Assembly (NCBI GenBank): GCA_019454225.1
Contig: CP075370.1
Span: forward strand, 734,001-798,000
DNA from: Paracoccaceae bacterium
Lineage (GTDB): Bacteria; Pseudomonadota; Alphaproteobacteria; Rhodobacterales; Rhodobacteraceae
DNA length: 64,000 nucleotides
Reading direction: 5' to 3'
Below are positions 8,032-17,906 of the stretch, piece after piece (position 1 is the stretch's first letter; each line of letters starts with the position of its first letter). A program made the translations under genes and the position numbers. A model generated the notes under the pieces. The model did no database searches, was not told the DNA's origin, and was given only the letters and a program-made list of their open reading frames with translations.

Positions 8032-8982
8032 ATGTCGAACGCGAGCGCACAGCAAAAACCGCCACAGACGGGGCCTGCGGCACGCCCGAAGGCAAAGTCC
8101 TGGCGCAAGTCGGGCAACGGCTTTGCCCTGCTGATGATCGCACCGGCCGTGATGGTGCTGCTGTTCGTGATGGTCTACCCGGCGATCGTTGCCTTCCAGT
8201 CGAGCTTTTTCCGCATCAACACGCTGACGCGCCGCGAAACCTATGTCGGAATCTCGAACTACGAGAAGGTGCTGGCCTCAGCCGATTTCTGGGATGCGTT
8301 CTACCGCAGCCTGTTGTGGACCGGCGGCGCGATGCTGAGCCAGATGGTGTGCGGCATCGCGCTGGCGCTGGTGCTGCACAAGCAGGTGCGCGGCCGGTCC
8401 TTCGTGCGGGGTCTGGTGCTGTTTCCCTACCTGGTGCCGGCCATCGTTGCGGTGCTGGTGTGGCGCTGGATCTTCAGCGACACAGTCGGGGTTGCCAACT
8501 GGCTGATCATAGACGTGCTGCACCTTTCCAGCCGTCCGATAGGCTGGTTCGATCCGGACTGGGTGATGCTGTCCGTCATCATCATGTCGCTGTGGAAGTA
8601 CCTTCCCTACTGGGCACTGTTCGTTCTGGCCAGGCTGCAGACCTTGCCGACCGAGTTGCACGAGGCGGCCGAGATCGACGGCGCGACGGCCTGGCAGAAG
8701 TTCCGCTACATCACGCTGCCGTGGATTCTTCCGGTGGTCATCGTCCTGCTGGTGCTGCGCACGATCTGGGCGTTCAACGAGTTCGACATGGTCTATCTGC
8801 CAGCGGGCGGGGGGCCACTGGGCTATACCACCACCGTTCCGGTCTACATCCGCAGCATCGCCTTCGAGATCGGCGACATCGGCCATGCCGCTGCGGTGGC
8901 GATGGTGATGCTGGCGATGGTCGGCGTGCTGACCAACGTGTATTTCTGGGTCTATCGCCGCGCCGAACGGCATCTTGGCTGA
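8032..8982 (+). CDS. Carbohydrate ABC importer permease, MalF-like (CUT1 family)
   Basis: 316 residues, inner membrane. After a polar N-terminus (about 30 residues) come hydrophobic segments starting GFALLMIAPAVMVLLF. The EAA motif reads LPTELHEAAEIDGATAWQKF, and NEFDMVYLPAGGGP follows as in MalF/UgpA proteins. It would form the transmembrane channel with the MalG-like subunit. ATG 8032 is preferred over the TTG three bases earlier; AGG sits at 8026-8028. The gene follows the stem-loop at 7955-7980. Confidence 0.9.
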   Translation: MSNASAQQKPPQTGPAARPKAKSWRKSGNGFALLMIAPAVMVLLFVMVYPAIVAFQSSFFRINTLTRRETYVGISNYEKVLASADFWDAFYRSLLWTGGAMLSQMVCGIALALVLHKQVRGRSFVRGLVLFPYLVPAIVAVLVWRWIFSDTVGVANWLIIDVLHLSSRPIGWFDPDWVMLSVIIMSLWKYLPYWALFVLARLQTLPTELHEAAEIDGATAWQKFRYITLPWILPVVIVLLVLRTIWAFNEFDMVYLPAGGGPLGYTTTVPVYIRSIAFEIGDIGHAAAVAMVMLAMVGVLTNVYFWVYRRAERHLG

Positions 8983-9007
8983 GCCGGGAAGACAGGGGGG
9001 CGCAACC

Positions 9008-9742
9008 GTGATCGAGATCGAGGGCCTGACCAAGCGTTTCGGCGCACGCGTCGCGGTGAACCGGCTTTCGCTGACGGTGAACGCGGGTGAGGTCTACGGC
9101 TTTCTCGGTGCCAACGGCGCGGGCAAGACCACGACGATCCGGATGCTGCTTGGCATTCTGGCCCCTGACGAGGGCGAATTGCGCGTTTGCGGCCGCCCGG
9201 TCCGGCGAGGTGACCGGGACGGCAGGATGCTGGTCGGTGCCGTGGGCGAGACCCAGCATCTTTACAGCGACATGACCTGCGGCGAGTACCTGATGTTCTT
9301 TGCCGCGCTCTACGGGCTGCGCAACGCGGCTGGCCGCGTTGACGAGGTGCTGGCGGATGTCGGCCTGTCGGATCGCTGGTCGGACAAGGCGCAGGATCTT
9401 TCCAAGGGCCTTCAGCAGAAACTGGGGCTGGCCCGCGCGATGCTGCACGATCCGCCGGTCCTGCTGCTGGACGAACCGGTATCGGGCCTTGATCCGCATG
9501 GCGTGCGTGAGGTGCGCGAGATCATCTGCCGAGAGCGTGACAAGGGACGGCTTGTCTTTATTTCGTCGCACATCCTGGCCGAGATCTCGCTGGTCGCCGA
9601 CCGCGTGGGCATCATGCAGCGTGGCCATCTGGTCTATGCCGATACGGTGGCTGGCGCGGTGGCCAAGTATTCCACGCTGGAACAGGCCTTTGTCGCGGTG
9701 ACCCGGTACGAAGGCGCGCTGCTGGACGCGGCCGCGGAATGA
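9008..9742 (+). CDS. ABC transporter ATP-binding protein, ABC-2 / CcmA type
   Basis: 244 residues from GTG 9008, with AGGGGGG six bases before it. Walker A GANGAGKTT lies near 36-44, the signature is the degenerate LSKGLQQK, Walker B is VLLLDEPVSGLD, and the switch His follows in FISSHILAEI. This is the drug/polysaccharide/Nat-type exporter ATPase class, not the MalK class that serves CUT1 importers. It begins 25 bases after the importer permease and overlaps the ABC-2 permease by four bases, so it is translationally coupled to it. With the next two genes it forms a separate transporter module inserted in the sugar-importer operon. Confidence 0.88.
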   Translation: MIEIEGLTKRFGARVAVNRLSLTVNAGEVYGFLGANGAGKTTTIRMLLGILAPDEGELRVCGRPVRRGDRDGRMLVGAVGETQHLYSDMTCGEYLMFFAALYGLRNAAGRVDEVLADVGLSDRWSDKAQDLSKGLQQKLGLARAMLHDPPVLLLDEPVSGLDPHGVREVREIICRERDKGRLVFISSHILAEISLVADRVGIMQRGHLVYADTVAGAVAKYSTLEQAFVAVTRYEGALLDAAAE

Positions 9743-10590
9743 CCGTGCGCGTGCCCCATGTTCCGGCGCTGAACACGATCGCCACCCTCGCCCGGCGCGA
9801 GGCGCGGGCGGCCCTGTCGGGGTTCGGGGTCTATGTCGCGACGTCGATAGCCCTGGTCGCGGCAATCTGGCTGCTGCTGATCGACGTGCGGGCGCTGCGG
9901 GTTGCGAGGCTGCTGATACCGGCCGATCCCTACCGCGCGCCGCTGGATGTCGCGCTTCTGGTTCTGGCATTCTACTTCGCGGTCAGTGCTGCGGTATCCA
10001 CAGCGCGCGACCGGGAATCCGGCACGCTGGAAGTGCTGTTCTTCGGGCCCGTGGACGAGATCACCTATTGCCTGGGCAAGGTTCTGGGGCTGCTTGCGGC
10101 ATATGCCCTCATGATGCCGCTTCTGGCGCTGTCGCTCGTGGCGCTGTCCTTGCTTTCGGGCTTCGCATTGCCCGGTTCGCTGGCGGCCAGCCTTGTGTTT
10201 TCACTGATACCGGCGGCGATGGTGCTGAGCCTGGGATTGATCCTTTCGATCGGTACGCGGCGGGTCCGTTCGGCCGTGCTGATCCTTGGCGGTGTGGCGC
10301 TGCTGCTGCTGGGCGGGACGGCCGCCTATTCGATCGTGCTGCTGGTGCCCATCGACAATCCGTCGAGCCCGGTCGTCGCCCTGCGTGACGTGCTGGCGAC
10401 GGTGAATGCCGTGCTGCGCTGGGTGTCGCCCTTCGCCTATCTGCAGCGCATCGTTGCCGAGGGCGTGGCCATCGGGGCCTGGCGCAACGCGGCGGTGGGC
10501 GCGGGGTTCGCGCTGGCCGCATCGGGTGTGATGATCGTGCTGGCCGCACGGTGGCTGCGCTGGCGCGGCGTGCAGAGGGCGGGCGAATGA
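9739..10590 (+). CDS. ABC-2 type membrane permease
   Basis: 283 residues with about six hydrophobic segments. After a first segment (FGVYVATSIALVAAIWLLLI) and a periplasmic loop come AFYFAVSAAVSTARDRESGTLEVLFFGP and the following membrane spans. The phrase RDRESGTLEVLFFGPVDEITYCLGK is characteristic of NosY/ABC-2 permeases. It starts on the ATGA overlap with the ATPase gene and ends on an ATGA overlap with the next gene, so the three are one translational unit. The transported molecule is unknown; it could be export or a membrane-remodelling role. Confidence 0.85.
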   Translation: MTVRVPHVPALNTIATLARREARAALSGFGVYVATSIALVAAIWLLLIDVRALRVARLLIPADPYRAPLDVALLVLAFYFAVSAAVSTARDRESGTLEVLFFGPVDEITYCLGKVLGLLAAYALMMPLLALSLVALSLLSGFALPGSLAASLVFSLIPAAMVLSLGLILSIGTRRVRSAVLILGGVALLLLGGTAAYSIVLLVPIDNPSSPVVALRDVLATVNAVLRWVSPFAYLQRIVAEGVAIGAWRNAAVGAGFALAASGVMIVLAARWLRWRGVQRAGE

Positions 10591-11927
10591 CCGCCCTGCG
10601 ATCATTCCTGCGGCGGTTCATGGCCCTGGCGCTGCTGGCGCTGGCCCCGCCTGTGGCGGCGCAGGAGCGGCAGGTCGTGTACTGGCCGCTTGTGACGGAT
10701 GGCCTGGAATACCGTCGCGTGGCCTATCCTGCCGAGGCGGGCGATCTCGTGATCATGGCCGACACGACGGTGGTGCTGGAGGCGCGCGCGGCCGCGGTGT
10801 CCTGGTGGCCGATCACGCGCGAATACCTCAGCGACGTGTCGCGGTCTGCGCCGGTGATCGAGGGCACGCTCGAGATCCTGGATGCGGCGGGCCGCGTCGT
10901 TCCGGTTGCGCCCGAACCCTATCTGGTCTGGCATCCCGACGGCGTGGGCGCGGGCCGTGCCGAAATCGTGCGGGGCGCCCAGGCGGCAGAGGTCTACGAG
11001 ACCTATGTGCTCAACGGGCGTGCGGCAGCCGAGGCCGCTCAGCTGCATCAACGGCTTGTGGCCGAGCACCATGCGGCCGTCGAGGCCTGGCTGAAGCTGG
11101 CGGCCCGCAAGCCTGCGCAACTGCCACCTCCGCCGCCGGAATTCACCGTCGCCGAACCCGAACCCTATCACGCCTATGCGACAGCACCCGAAACCGCGAC
11201 CATCGTGGCGCTGCCGGCGGGAAGCTACACGCTGCGCATGCGTGACGCGGCGGGCGGGGTGATTGCCGGCAGCGAAAGGCGGCTGGTCAGCTTTGCTGCG
11301 CGGTCGGCTGGCGTCGGCTACGTGGTGCGGCCGGGCGACCGCTGGACGCAGCCTGCGATCAGCTTCAGCCCGCAGGAAACCATCTACACCACCGGGCGCA
11401 GCGCATTGTACATCCAGCCCGTGCCGGTGGCCGAATTCGGGGCGCAGCACTTCGCCCGCCTGTTCCAGCCGCAGTCGGTCGAGCAGGCTGACCCCTTCCT
11501 GTCGATATGGGTTCCACAAGGCGTGGAACTGGCCAGCAGCCCGCAGGCCGAACTGGTGCTTTGGGATGGCGGCGATCGGCTGCAATCGCTGCCGACCACC
11601 GGGTTCCGCGTGGTGCAACGCCCGGGTGTGGCCCGCGGCTATGTGATCGAGGAATTCGAGCCTGCTGCCGGGGTGATGGTGAAGCCGGACTTCTTCGCCA
11701 TGGAGATACCGCAGGGTGTTGCCCCCACATCCATCAGCCTGATCGCGGCCGATGCCCTGCCTGCCAGCGAACGGCGTGTGCGGCAGGTCGATCCGCCTGC
11801 CGATCACGTGCTGTTCCTGCCTGCGCTTCTGCCGATCCTTATCGGCGTGCTGTTCCACCTGCGCAGGCGCCGCCACAGGCCGAACCGCATCCCGGCCCCA
11901 CCCATACCCCGCGCAGGCGCCGCGTGA
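10587..11927 (+). CDS. Unrecognised periplasmic protein with C-terminal membrane anchor, coupled to the ABC-2 module
   Basis: 446 residues from ATG 10587, which overlaps the stop of the permease gene (ATGA). A Sec signal peptide is clear ([15 protein letters not shown], cut near residue 25). A long extracytoplasmic part follows, rich in beta-type segments and with a proline-rich linker (QLPPPPPEF) near 190; a single hydrophobic helix ([18 protein letters not shown], about 407-424) is followed by a basic tail (RRRRHRPNR). This topology leaves the body in the periplasm and the tail in the cytoplasm. I recognise no family. Coupling suggests it is an accessory or receptor subunit for the exporter. 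Confidence 0.8.
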   Translation: MTALRSFLRRFMALALLALAPPVAAQERQVVYWPLVTDGLEYRRVAYPAEAGDLVIMADTTVVLEARAAAVSWWPITREYLSDVSRSAPVIEGTLEILDAAGRVVPVAPEPYLVWHPDGVGAGRAEIVRGAQAAEVYETYVLNGRAAAEAAQLHQRLVAEHHAAVEAWLKLAARKPAQLPPPPPEFTVAEPEPYHAYATAPETATIVALPAGSYTLRMRDAAGGVIAGSERRLVSFAARSAGVGYVVRPGDRWTQPAISFSPQETIYTTGRSALYIQPVPVAEFGAQHFARLFQPQSVEQADPFLSIWVPQGVELASSPQAELVLWDGGDRLQSLPTTGFRVVQRPGVARGYVIEEFEPAAGVMVKPDFFAMEIPQGVAPTSISLIAADALPASERRVRQVDPPADHVLFLPALLPILIGVLFHLRRRRHRPNRIPAPPIPRAGAA

Positions 11928-11967
11928 CGCATGCCTGCCCGCCCCTGAAATTCAGATTGGAGGAAAG

Positions 11968-13032
<1,065 letters not shown>

Positions 13033-13057
13033 GGTTCCGGATGGCAGGACGGTTCGC

Positions 13058-13816
13058 GTGACACGCCAGACCATAGCCATCACCGGGGCGACGTCAGGCT
13101 TTGGCCTTGAATTGGCGCGGATGTTTGCGGCCCGGGGTTCCGCCCTTGTGCTGATCGGGCGGCGGCAGGATCGGCTCGACGCGCTGGTGGCCGAATTCGG
13201 TGCGCAGAACGCGCATGCCCTGTGCTGCGATGTCCGCGATGCGTCGGGCTATGCGGCCGCCCTGGGCGACCTGCCTTCGGCGTTTCACGATGTGGATGTG
13301 CTGATCAACAACGCGGGCATCGGACTTGGCCGGGACAGGGCGCAGGAGGCTGCGCTGGGCGACTGGTTGGCGATGCTAGAGACCAATGTCACCGGGCTGA
13401 TCGCCGGGACCCAAGCGCTCTTGCCGGGAATGGTGCGGCGGAACCGGGGGCACATCGTCAACATCGGGTCGATTGCCGCACAGTTTCCGACGCCACGCAA
13501 TGCGATCTATGCAGGGACGAAGGCATTTGCGCGCCAGTTCGCGCTCTGTCTGCGGGCCGACCTGTTCGGGACCATGGTCCGGGTGACGACCGTGGAGCCC
13601 GGTCAGGGTGGCGACACCGAGTTCACCCTGGTCCGCGAACGCGGCGATGAGGTGCGGGCGAACAGCATGTATGGCCCAAGCCGCCTTCTGACGCCGCGTG
13701 ACGTGGCCGAAACAGTGCTGTGGGTGGTGGATCGGCCCGCGCATGTGAATGTGAACCTGATCCAGTTCATGTCGGTGGACCAATCCTTCGGCCCACTGGT
13801 CTTTACCGGAAAATGA
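13058..13816 (+). CDS. Short-chain dehydrogenase/reductase, YdfG-like
   Basis: 252 residues from a GTG at 13058; the nearby ATG at 13041 is out of frame. The nucleotide-binding motif is GATSGFG at 10-16, NNAG follows at 84-87, and the catalytic set is S138 (NIGSIA), Y151 and K155 (YAGTK). The closest named relatives are NADP-dependent 3-hydroxy acid/serine dehydrogenases of the YdfG type. It follows the importer ATPase by 25 bases, so it probably oxidises the imported compound or an early intermediate. Substrate not determined. Confidence 0.88.
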   Translation: MTRQTIAITGATSGFGLELARMFAARGSALVLIGRRQDRLDALVAEFGAQNAHALCCDVRDASGYAAALGDLPSAFHDVDVLINNAGIGLGRDRAQEAALGDWLAMLETNVTGLIAGTQALLPGMVRRNRGHIVNIGSIAAQFPTPRNAIYAGTKAFARQFALCLRADLFGTMVRVTTVEPGQGGDTEFTLVRERGDEVRANSMYGPSRLLTPRDVAETVLWVVDRPAHVNVNLIQFMSVDQSFGPLVFTGK

Positions 13817-13860
13817 CCGACCGGGACCACGAATTCCTCTATGTTTTCACGATCCGGTCT

Positions 13861-13872
13861 GTATGCTAGAAT
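13861..13872 (-). promoter_or_regulatory. Variant of the shared operator module before the aldehyde dehydrogenase gene
   Basis: Read on the minus strand this is ATTCTAGCATAC, matching 10 of 12 bases of ATACTGGCATAC found at 5498 and 22887. It lies 30 bases upstream of ATG 13903 in an 86-base gap. Supported only by similarity and position. Confidence 0.35.
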
Positions 13873-13902
13873 ACTGAAAATGTCCGACCGCAGGCTTCCG
13901 AC

Positions 13903-15363
13903 ATGACGGCTTCATCCCCCAAGGCAACCCATCCGGCTCTTGCCGAACCCGTCCGGGTTCCGATGCTGATCAATGGCGAATGGGTATTCGGCAGTGCCGA
14001 GTACGACGTTTCGGACCCCTATCGCGGGGGTCCGGTCTCGCGCGCCCCGCAGACAACGCCGGATGAGCTGGACCGCGCCATTGCAGCGGCCCACGCCGCC
14101 CGTTCCGCTGCGGCCGCGATGGCCGGCCATGTCCGTGCCGAGATCCTGCACCGCGCGGGCGACATCCTGTCGAAGCGCGCGGATGCGATCGCCGAGGTCA
14201 TGACGCGCGAGACCGGCAAGGCGATCCGCGACTGCCGCGCCGAAGTCGAGCGGTCGCGCGACACCCTGCGCCTGTCGGCGGAAGAGGCAGTCCGCATCCA
14301 GGGCGAACATGTGCCGCTGGATGCAACGGCCATGGGCGCCGGCAAGATCGCCATGATGCTGCGCTTTCCTGTCGGGGTGATCGCCGCCATCACGCCCTTC
14401 AACGCGCCGTTCAACCTGGCTGCGCACAAGGTGGCCCCGGCCTTCGCCTCCGGCAACACCGTGGTTCTGAAACCGCCCCCGCAGGCGCCGCGCACGGTGC
14501 ACATGCTGGCCGAGATCATGGTGGATGCCGGCCTTCCGCCCGGTTTTCTGAATGTCGTCTACGGGCATTCGGCCGGGCCGCTGATGGTGCGCGACCCACG
14601 CGTGGACTTCATCACCTTCACCGGCTCCGGCAAGGTCGGGGAAGAGATCAAGGCCGCCTCGGGCCTGCGGCGGGTGGCACTGGAACTGGGCGGCACTGGC
14701 CAGACGATCATCCACGAGGATGCAGACATCGCGGCTGCGGCGCCGGTCTGCGCACGCAACGCGATGCGGCTGGCGGGACAAAGCTGCGCCTCGGTGCAGA
14801 ACATCTATGTGCACGACAGTCGCCACGACGAATTCGTGGCGCGGATGGCCGCCGAGGTCGCCAAACTGAAGACCGGCGATCCGCTCGACCCCGAGACCGA
14901 CGTCGGCACCCTGATTGACGAGAATGCCGCCTGCCGCGTGGAATCCTGGGCAGAGCAGGCCGTTGCCATGGGCGCGCGTCGGCTGACGGGGGGAATGCGC
15001 CGCGGCGCGCAGCTTGATCCGACGCTTCTGGTTGACGTGACACCCGCGATGCAGGTGGTCAACAGCGAGGTTTTCGGCCCCTTGGCAACCGTGCAGCGTT
15101 TCACCGACATCGAAGCGGTGTTCGATCTGGTGTCGGATGTGCCGCTTGGCCTGCAGTGCGGAATCTACACGCGCTCGCTGGCCGTCGCGATGCGCGCGGC
15201 GCGTCGGATGCGCAGCGGCGCGGTCATCATCAACGGCACTTCCACGTGGCGCACCGACCAGATGCCTTACGGCGGCGTCAAGGGCAGCGGGATCGGTCGC
15301 GAGGGGCCGCATTACGCCATCCGCGAAATGACCGAGGAACGGCTGATCGTCTTCAACCTCTAG
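13903..15363 (+). CDS. NAD(P)-dependent aldehyde dehydrogenase
   Basis: 486 residues, normal length for the superfamily. The catalytic cysteine is C295 (GQSCASVQN), the general base is E261 (LELGGTGQTI), and ITPFNAPFNL and TFTGSGKVGEEI form the cofactor site. These enzymes oxidise aldehydes to acids; this one groups by eye with lactaldehyde/succinate-semialdehyde/phosphonoacetaldehyde-type members. It is followed after 47 bases by the TPP enzyme, which could generate or consume an aldehyde. An operator-like motif precedes the start. The specific substrate is not readable. Confidence 0.92.
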   Translation: MTASSPKATHPALAEPVRVPMLINGEWVFGSAEYDVSDPYRGGPVSRAPQTTPDELDRAIAAAHAARSAAAAMAGHVRAEILHRAGDILSKRADAIAEVMTRETGKAIRDCRAEVERSRDTLRLSAEEAVRIQGEHVPLDATAMGAGKIAMMLRFPVGVIAAITPFNAPFNLAAHKVAPAFASGNTVVLKPPPQAPRTVHMLAEIMVDAGLPPGFLNVVYGHSAGPLMVRDPRVDFITFTGSGKVGEEIKAASGLRRVALELGGTGQTIIHEDADIAAAAPVCARNAMRLAGQSCASVQNIYVHDSRHDEFVARMAAEVAKLKTGDPLDPETDVGTLIDENAACRVESWAEQAVAMGARRLTGGMRRGAQLDPTLLVDVTPAMQVVNSEVFGPLATVQRFTDIEAVFDLVSDVPLGLQCGIYTRSLAVAMRAARRMRSGAVIINGTSTWRTDQMPYGGVKGSGIGREGPHYAIREMTEERLIVFNL

Positions 15364-15410
15364 GAGGCCGCCACGCCGGCCGCGAAATCCCACAACCGAA
15401 CGGGGAACAC

Positions 15411-17210
15411 ATGAACACCAACACGCTCAACGGCGGACAGGTCATCGTCGACTACCTGATCCAGGAAAAGGTGCCCTACGCCTTCGGCCTGTGCGGACAC
15501 GGAAACATCGGCTTCATCGACGCGCTTTATGAACGCTCGGCGGAGATCAAGACGATCTCGGTTCACCATGAGGCTGTCAGCGGGTTCATGGCGGATGTCT
15601 TCTACCGTGTGTCGGGCCAGCCCACGGCCACCTTCACCTCCTGTGGGCCCGGATCGGCGAACATGCCGATCTGCCTGGCCAATGCCTTCCTCGATTCCGT
15701 TCCGTTCCTGGCGATCACCGGCAATGTGCCCACAACCCAGTTCAACAAGGGCGCATTCCAGGAACTCTATCGCCACTACCAGGCCGATTTTCCCTCGACC
15801 GTGAAGGCCGTCTGCAAGCGTGTGTTCCAGCCCACGCGGGGCGAGATGGTGCCGACCGCCGTGCGCCAGGCATGGAAGACGATGGTGACCGGGCGGCCGG
15901 GGCCGGTGGTGCTGGATGTGCCCTTCGACATCTTCAAGGAATCCGCCACCTCCGAACCGCCGCAGGCGATCGACTGGAGCGCGAACATTTCGCCCAGGTT
16001 CGGCGCCGATCCGGATGGCGTGGTCAAGGCGGTGGACATGCTGCTTGCCGCCGAAAAGCCGGTGATCATGGTGGGGCAGGACGTGAAATACGCCCGCGCC
16101 ACGCGGGCGCTGGTGGAATTGGCGGAGCGGCTGCAAATTCCGGTGGCGTTTTCCGCCAGCGGTCAGGGTGCCATCGACAGTGAACATCCGCTGTGCCTCG
16201 GGCTGGTGGCGCGCAATGGCCACTATCAGGCAAACCACGCGACCCGTCAGGCCGATGTCCTGCTGGCGATTGGCGTTCAGTTCGACGACCGCACGTCAAG
16301 CTCCTGGATTCCTGGCTATTCCTTCACCATCCCGCCGACGCGGCTGATCCATGTCGATATCGACCCCGAGGAAATCGGGCGCAACTATCCGGTTGCGCTG
16401 GGACTCATGGCCGAACCGGCGACCTTCCTGCGGCAGTTGCATGAAGAACTTGACCGCCGCCCCGACGGCCGCGGCGAGACCCCGGCGCGCCGCAAGTGGC
16501 TGGACCAGATCGACGGCTACCGCAAGGAGTGGAACGCGCTGATCGCGCCCGGTTTCCTGGACGATTCAAGCCCGATCCACCCGCAGCGCGCCGCCTACGA
16601 GATCGACCGTGCCCTGCCGCCCGATGCCATTCTGGTCAGCGACATCGGCATCCACCACAACTGGCTGATCCAGTACTGCCGTCCGCGCGGGCCGGAGTCG
16701 CTGATCGGATCGATGGGGTTCGGGCCGATGGGGTTTGGCGTGGCGGGCGTTCTGGGGGCCAAGCTGGCCGCTCCCCACCGGCCTTGCGTGTCCGTCTGTG
16801 GCGACGGAGCCTTCTACATGTATCCCAACGTTCTCAGCACCGCGGTCGAGTACAACATCCCGGCCGTCTGGGTGGTCTGGAACAACTTCGCCTATGCCTC
16901 GATCCGGGGTCTGCAGCGCGGCTATCTGGGCGGGCGAGAGCTTGCGACCGATTTCCGCCATCCGGAAACCGGCCAGCCGTACAACCCGGACTTCGCTGCC
17001 ATGGCGCGCTCGGCTGGCGTCGAGGCCGTGACCATCGACCGTGCCGCCGACCTTGGCGATGCGATCCGCCACGCGATCTCGACCAACCGCCCCTACCTGA
17101 TCGACGCATTCATCGGCGCCGACCAGAACCCCGGCGGTGCGGGCGTGTGGGAACTGCCCGGACTGGGCGTCGGAAAGCCGATCATCGGGTCGCGCTATGT
17201 GCCAGGATAG
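15411..17210 (+). CDS. Acetolactate-synthase-like thiamine pyrophosphate enzyme
   Basis: 599 residues with the three-domain layout of the IlvB/benzoylformate decarboxylase family. The cofactor-activating glutamate is E54 (HHEAVSGFMA), and the TPP/Mg motif is GDG at 464-466 with NN at 491-492 (VCGDGAFYM to VVWNN). The middle domain (about 190-330) resembles a FAD/ADP-binding fold, though whether it binds a cofactor is unclear. Members decarboxylate 2-oxo acids and may ligate the product to an acceptor. No regulatory small subunit is nearby and branched-chain genes are absent, so a catabolic lyase is likelier than amino acid synthesis. Confidence 0.88.
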   Translation: MNTNTLNGGQVIVDYLIQEKVPYAFGLCGHGNIGFIDALYERSAEIKTISVHHEAVSGFMADVFYRVSGQPTATFTSCGPGSANMPICLANAFLDSVPFLAITGNVPTTQFNKGAFQELYRHYQADFPSTVKAVCKRVFQPTRGEMVPTAVRQAWKTMVTGRPGPVVLDVPFDIFKESATSEPPQAIDWSANISPRFGADPDGVVKAVDMLLAAEKPVIMVGQDVKYARATRALVELAERLQIPVAFSASGQGAIDSEHPLCLGLVARNGHYQANHATRQADVLLAIGVQFDDRTSSSWIPGYSFTIPPTRLIHVDIDPEEIGRNYPVALGLMAEPATFLRQLHEELDRRPDGRGETPARRKWLDQIDGYRKEWNALIAPGFLDDSSPIHPQRAAYEIDRALPPDAILVSDIGIHHNWLIQYCRPRGPESLIGSMGFGPMGFGVAGVLGAKLAAPHRPCVSVCGDGAFYMYPNVLSTAVEYNIPAVWVVWNNFAYASIRGLQRGYLGGRELATDFRHPETGQPYNPDFAAMARSAGVEAVTIDRAADLGDAIRHAISTNRPYLIDAFIGADQNPGGAGVWELPGLGVGKPIIGSRYVPG

Positions 17211-17243
17211 GGGCGGGCAGTCATCGGACAGGGGATCACCGAC

Positions 17244-17888
17244 ATGCCGGATACCAGACCACGCCCGCCGGCCAGCATGATCCTGGCGCTGGGGGCGTTC
17301 CAGACCGCCACGCTGCACGAGGCGTTGGGCAGGACCGGCGCGATGCCGCATGCCATCAAGCCGATCTACCCCGGCATGCGGCTTGCAGGCCCTGCCCTGA
17401 CTGTCTCCTGCCCGCCCGGCGACAACCTGACCATTCATGCGGCCATCGAGCATGCCCGGCCCGGTGACGTCATGGTGGTGGATTTCAACGGCGAACTGGA
17501 GGCCGGGCCGTTCGGCGACATCCTTGCCACCGCCTGCATGGCACGCGGGATCACGGGGCTTGTCATCGACGGCTGCGTGCGCGACGGGACCGGCCTGCGC
17601 GACTTGGGATTTCCCGTCTTCGCGCGCGGGCTGAACATGAAGGGCACGACCAAGACCGCCTTTGGCACGCTGGGCCAGCCGATCGTCTGCGCGGGGGTGC
17701 AGGTCGCGCCGGGCGATATCGTGATCGGCGATGACGACGGTGTTGTCGTTGTGCCGGCCGATCGCGCCGCCGAGATCCTGATGGCAGCCGAGAAGCGCGA
17801 CAGCGACGAAGAGATCAAGCGCCAGCACCTGCGCGAGGGCGCCCTGACCGTCGACCTGCTGGGGTTGCGCCGGTATCTGCCGCAATGA
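17244..17888 (+). CDS. RraA-type aldolase/decarboxylase (HMG/CHA aldolase-like), paralogue 1
   Basis: 214 residues, close to the length of 4-hydroxy-4-methyl-2-oxoglutarate / 4-carboxy-4-hydroxy-2-oxoadipate aldolases. The metal and pyruvate-binding region reads GPFGDILATA (89-98), then GLVIDGCVRD with R113 and D114. Such enzymes cleave 2-oxo-4-hydroxy acids to pyruvate and also decarboxylate oxaloacetate; true RNase E inhibitors (RraA) share the fold. The catabolic context favours an aldolase. It lies 33 bases after the TPP enzyme, same operon, and its end faces the LysR gene 18 bases away. Confidence 0.85.
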   Translation: MPDTRPRPPASMILALGAFQTATLHEALGRTGAMPHAIKPIYPGMRLAGPALTVSCPPGDNLTIHAAIEHARPGDVMVVDFNGELEAGPFGDILATACMARGITGLVIDGCVRDGTGLRDLGFPVFARGLNMKGTTKTAFGTLGQPIVCAGVQVAPGDIVIGDDDGVVVVPADRAAEILMAAEKRDSDEEIKRQHLREGALTVDLLGLRRYLPQ

Positions 17889-17906
17889 ACTTCTGCCGCC
17901 GTCCGG

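Noticed and set aside
13912-15393. Long open frame antisense to the aldehyde dehydrogenase
   Set aside because: Opposite a well-conserved enzyme; the composition (rich in Arg, His, Gly) is what high-GC antisense frames give. The same holds for 3087-4208, 25366-27363 and 37211-39244.
15411-17210. ilvB acetolactate synthase of branched-chain synthesis
   Set aside because: No ilvN or ilvC neighbours, and the catabolic setting; kept as an IlvB-like enzyme.
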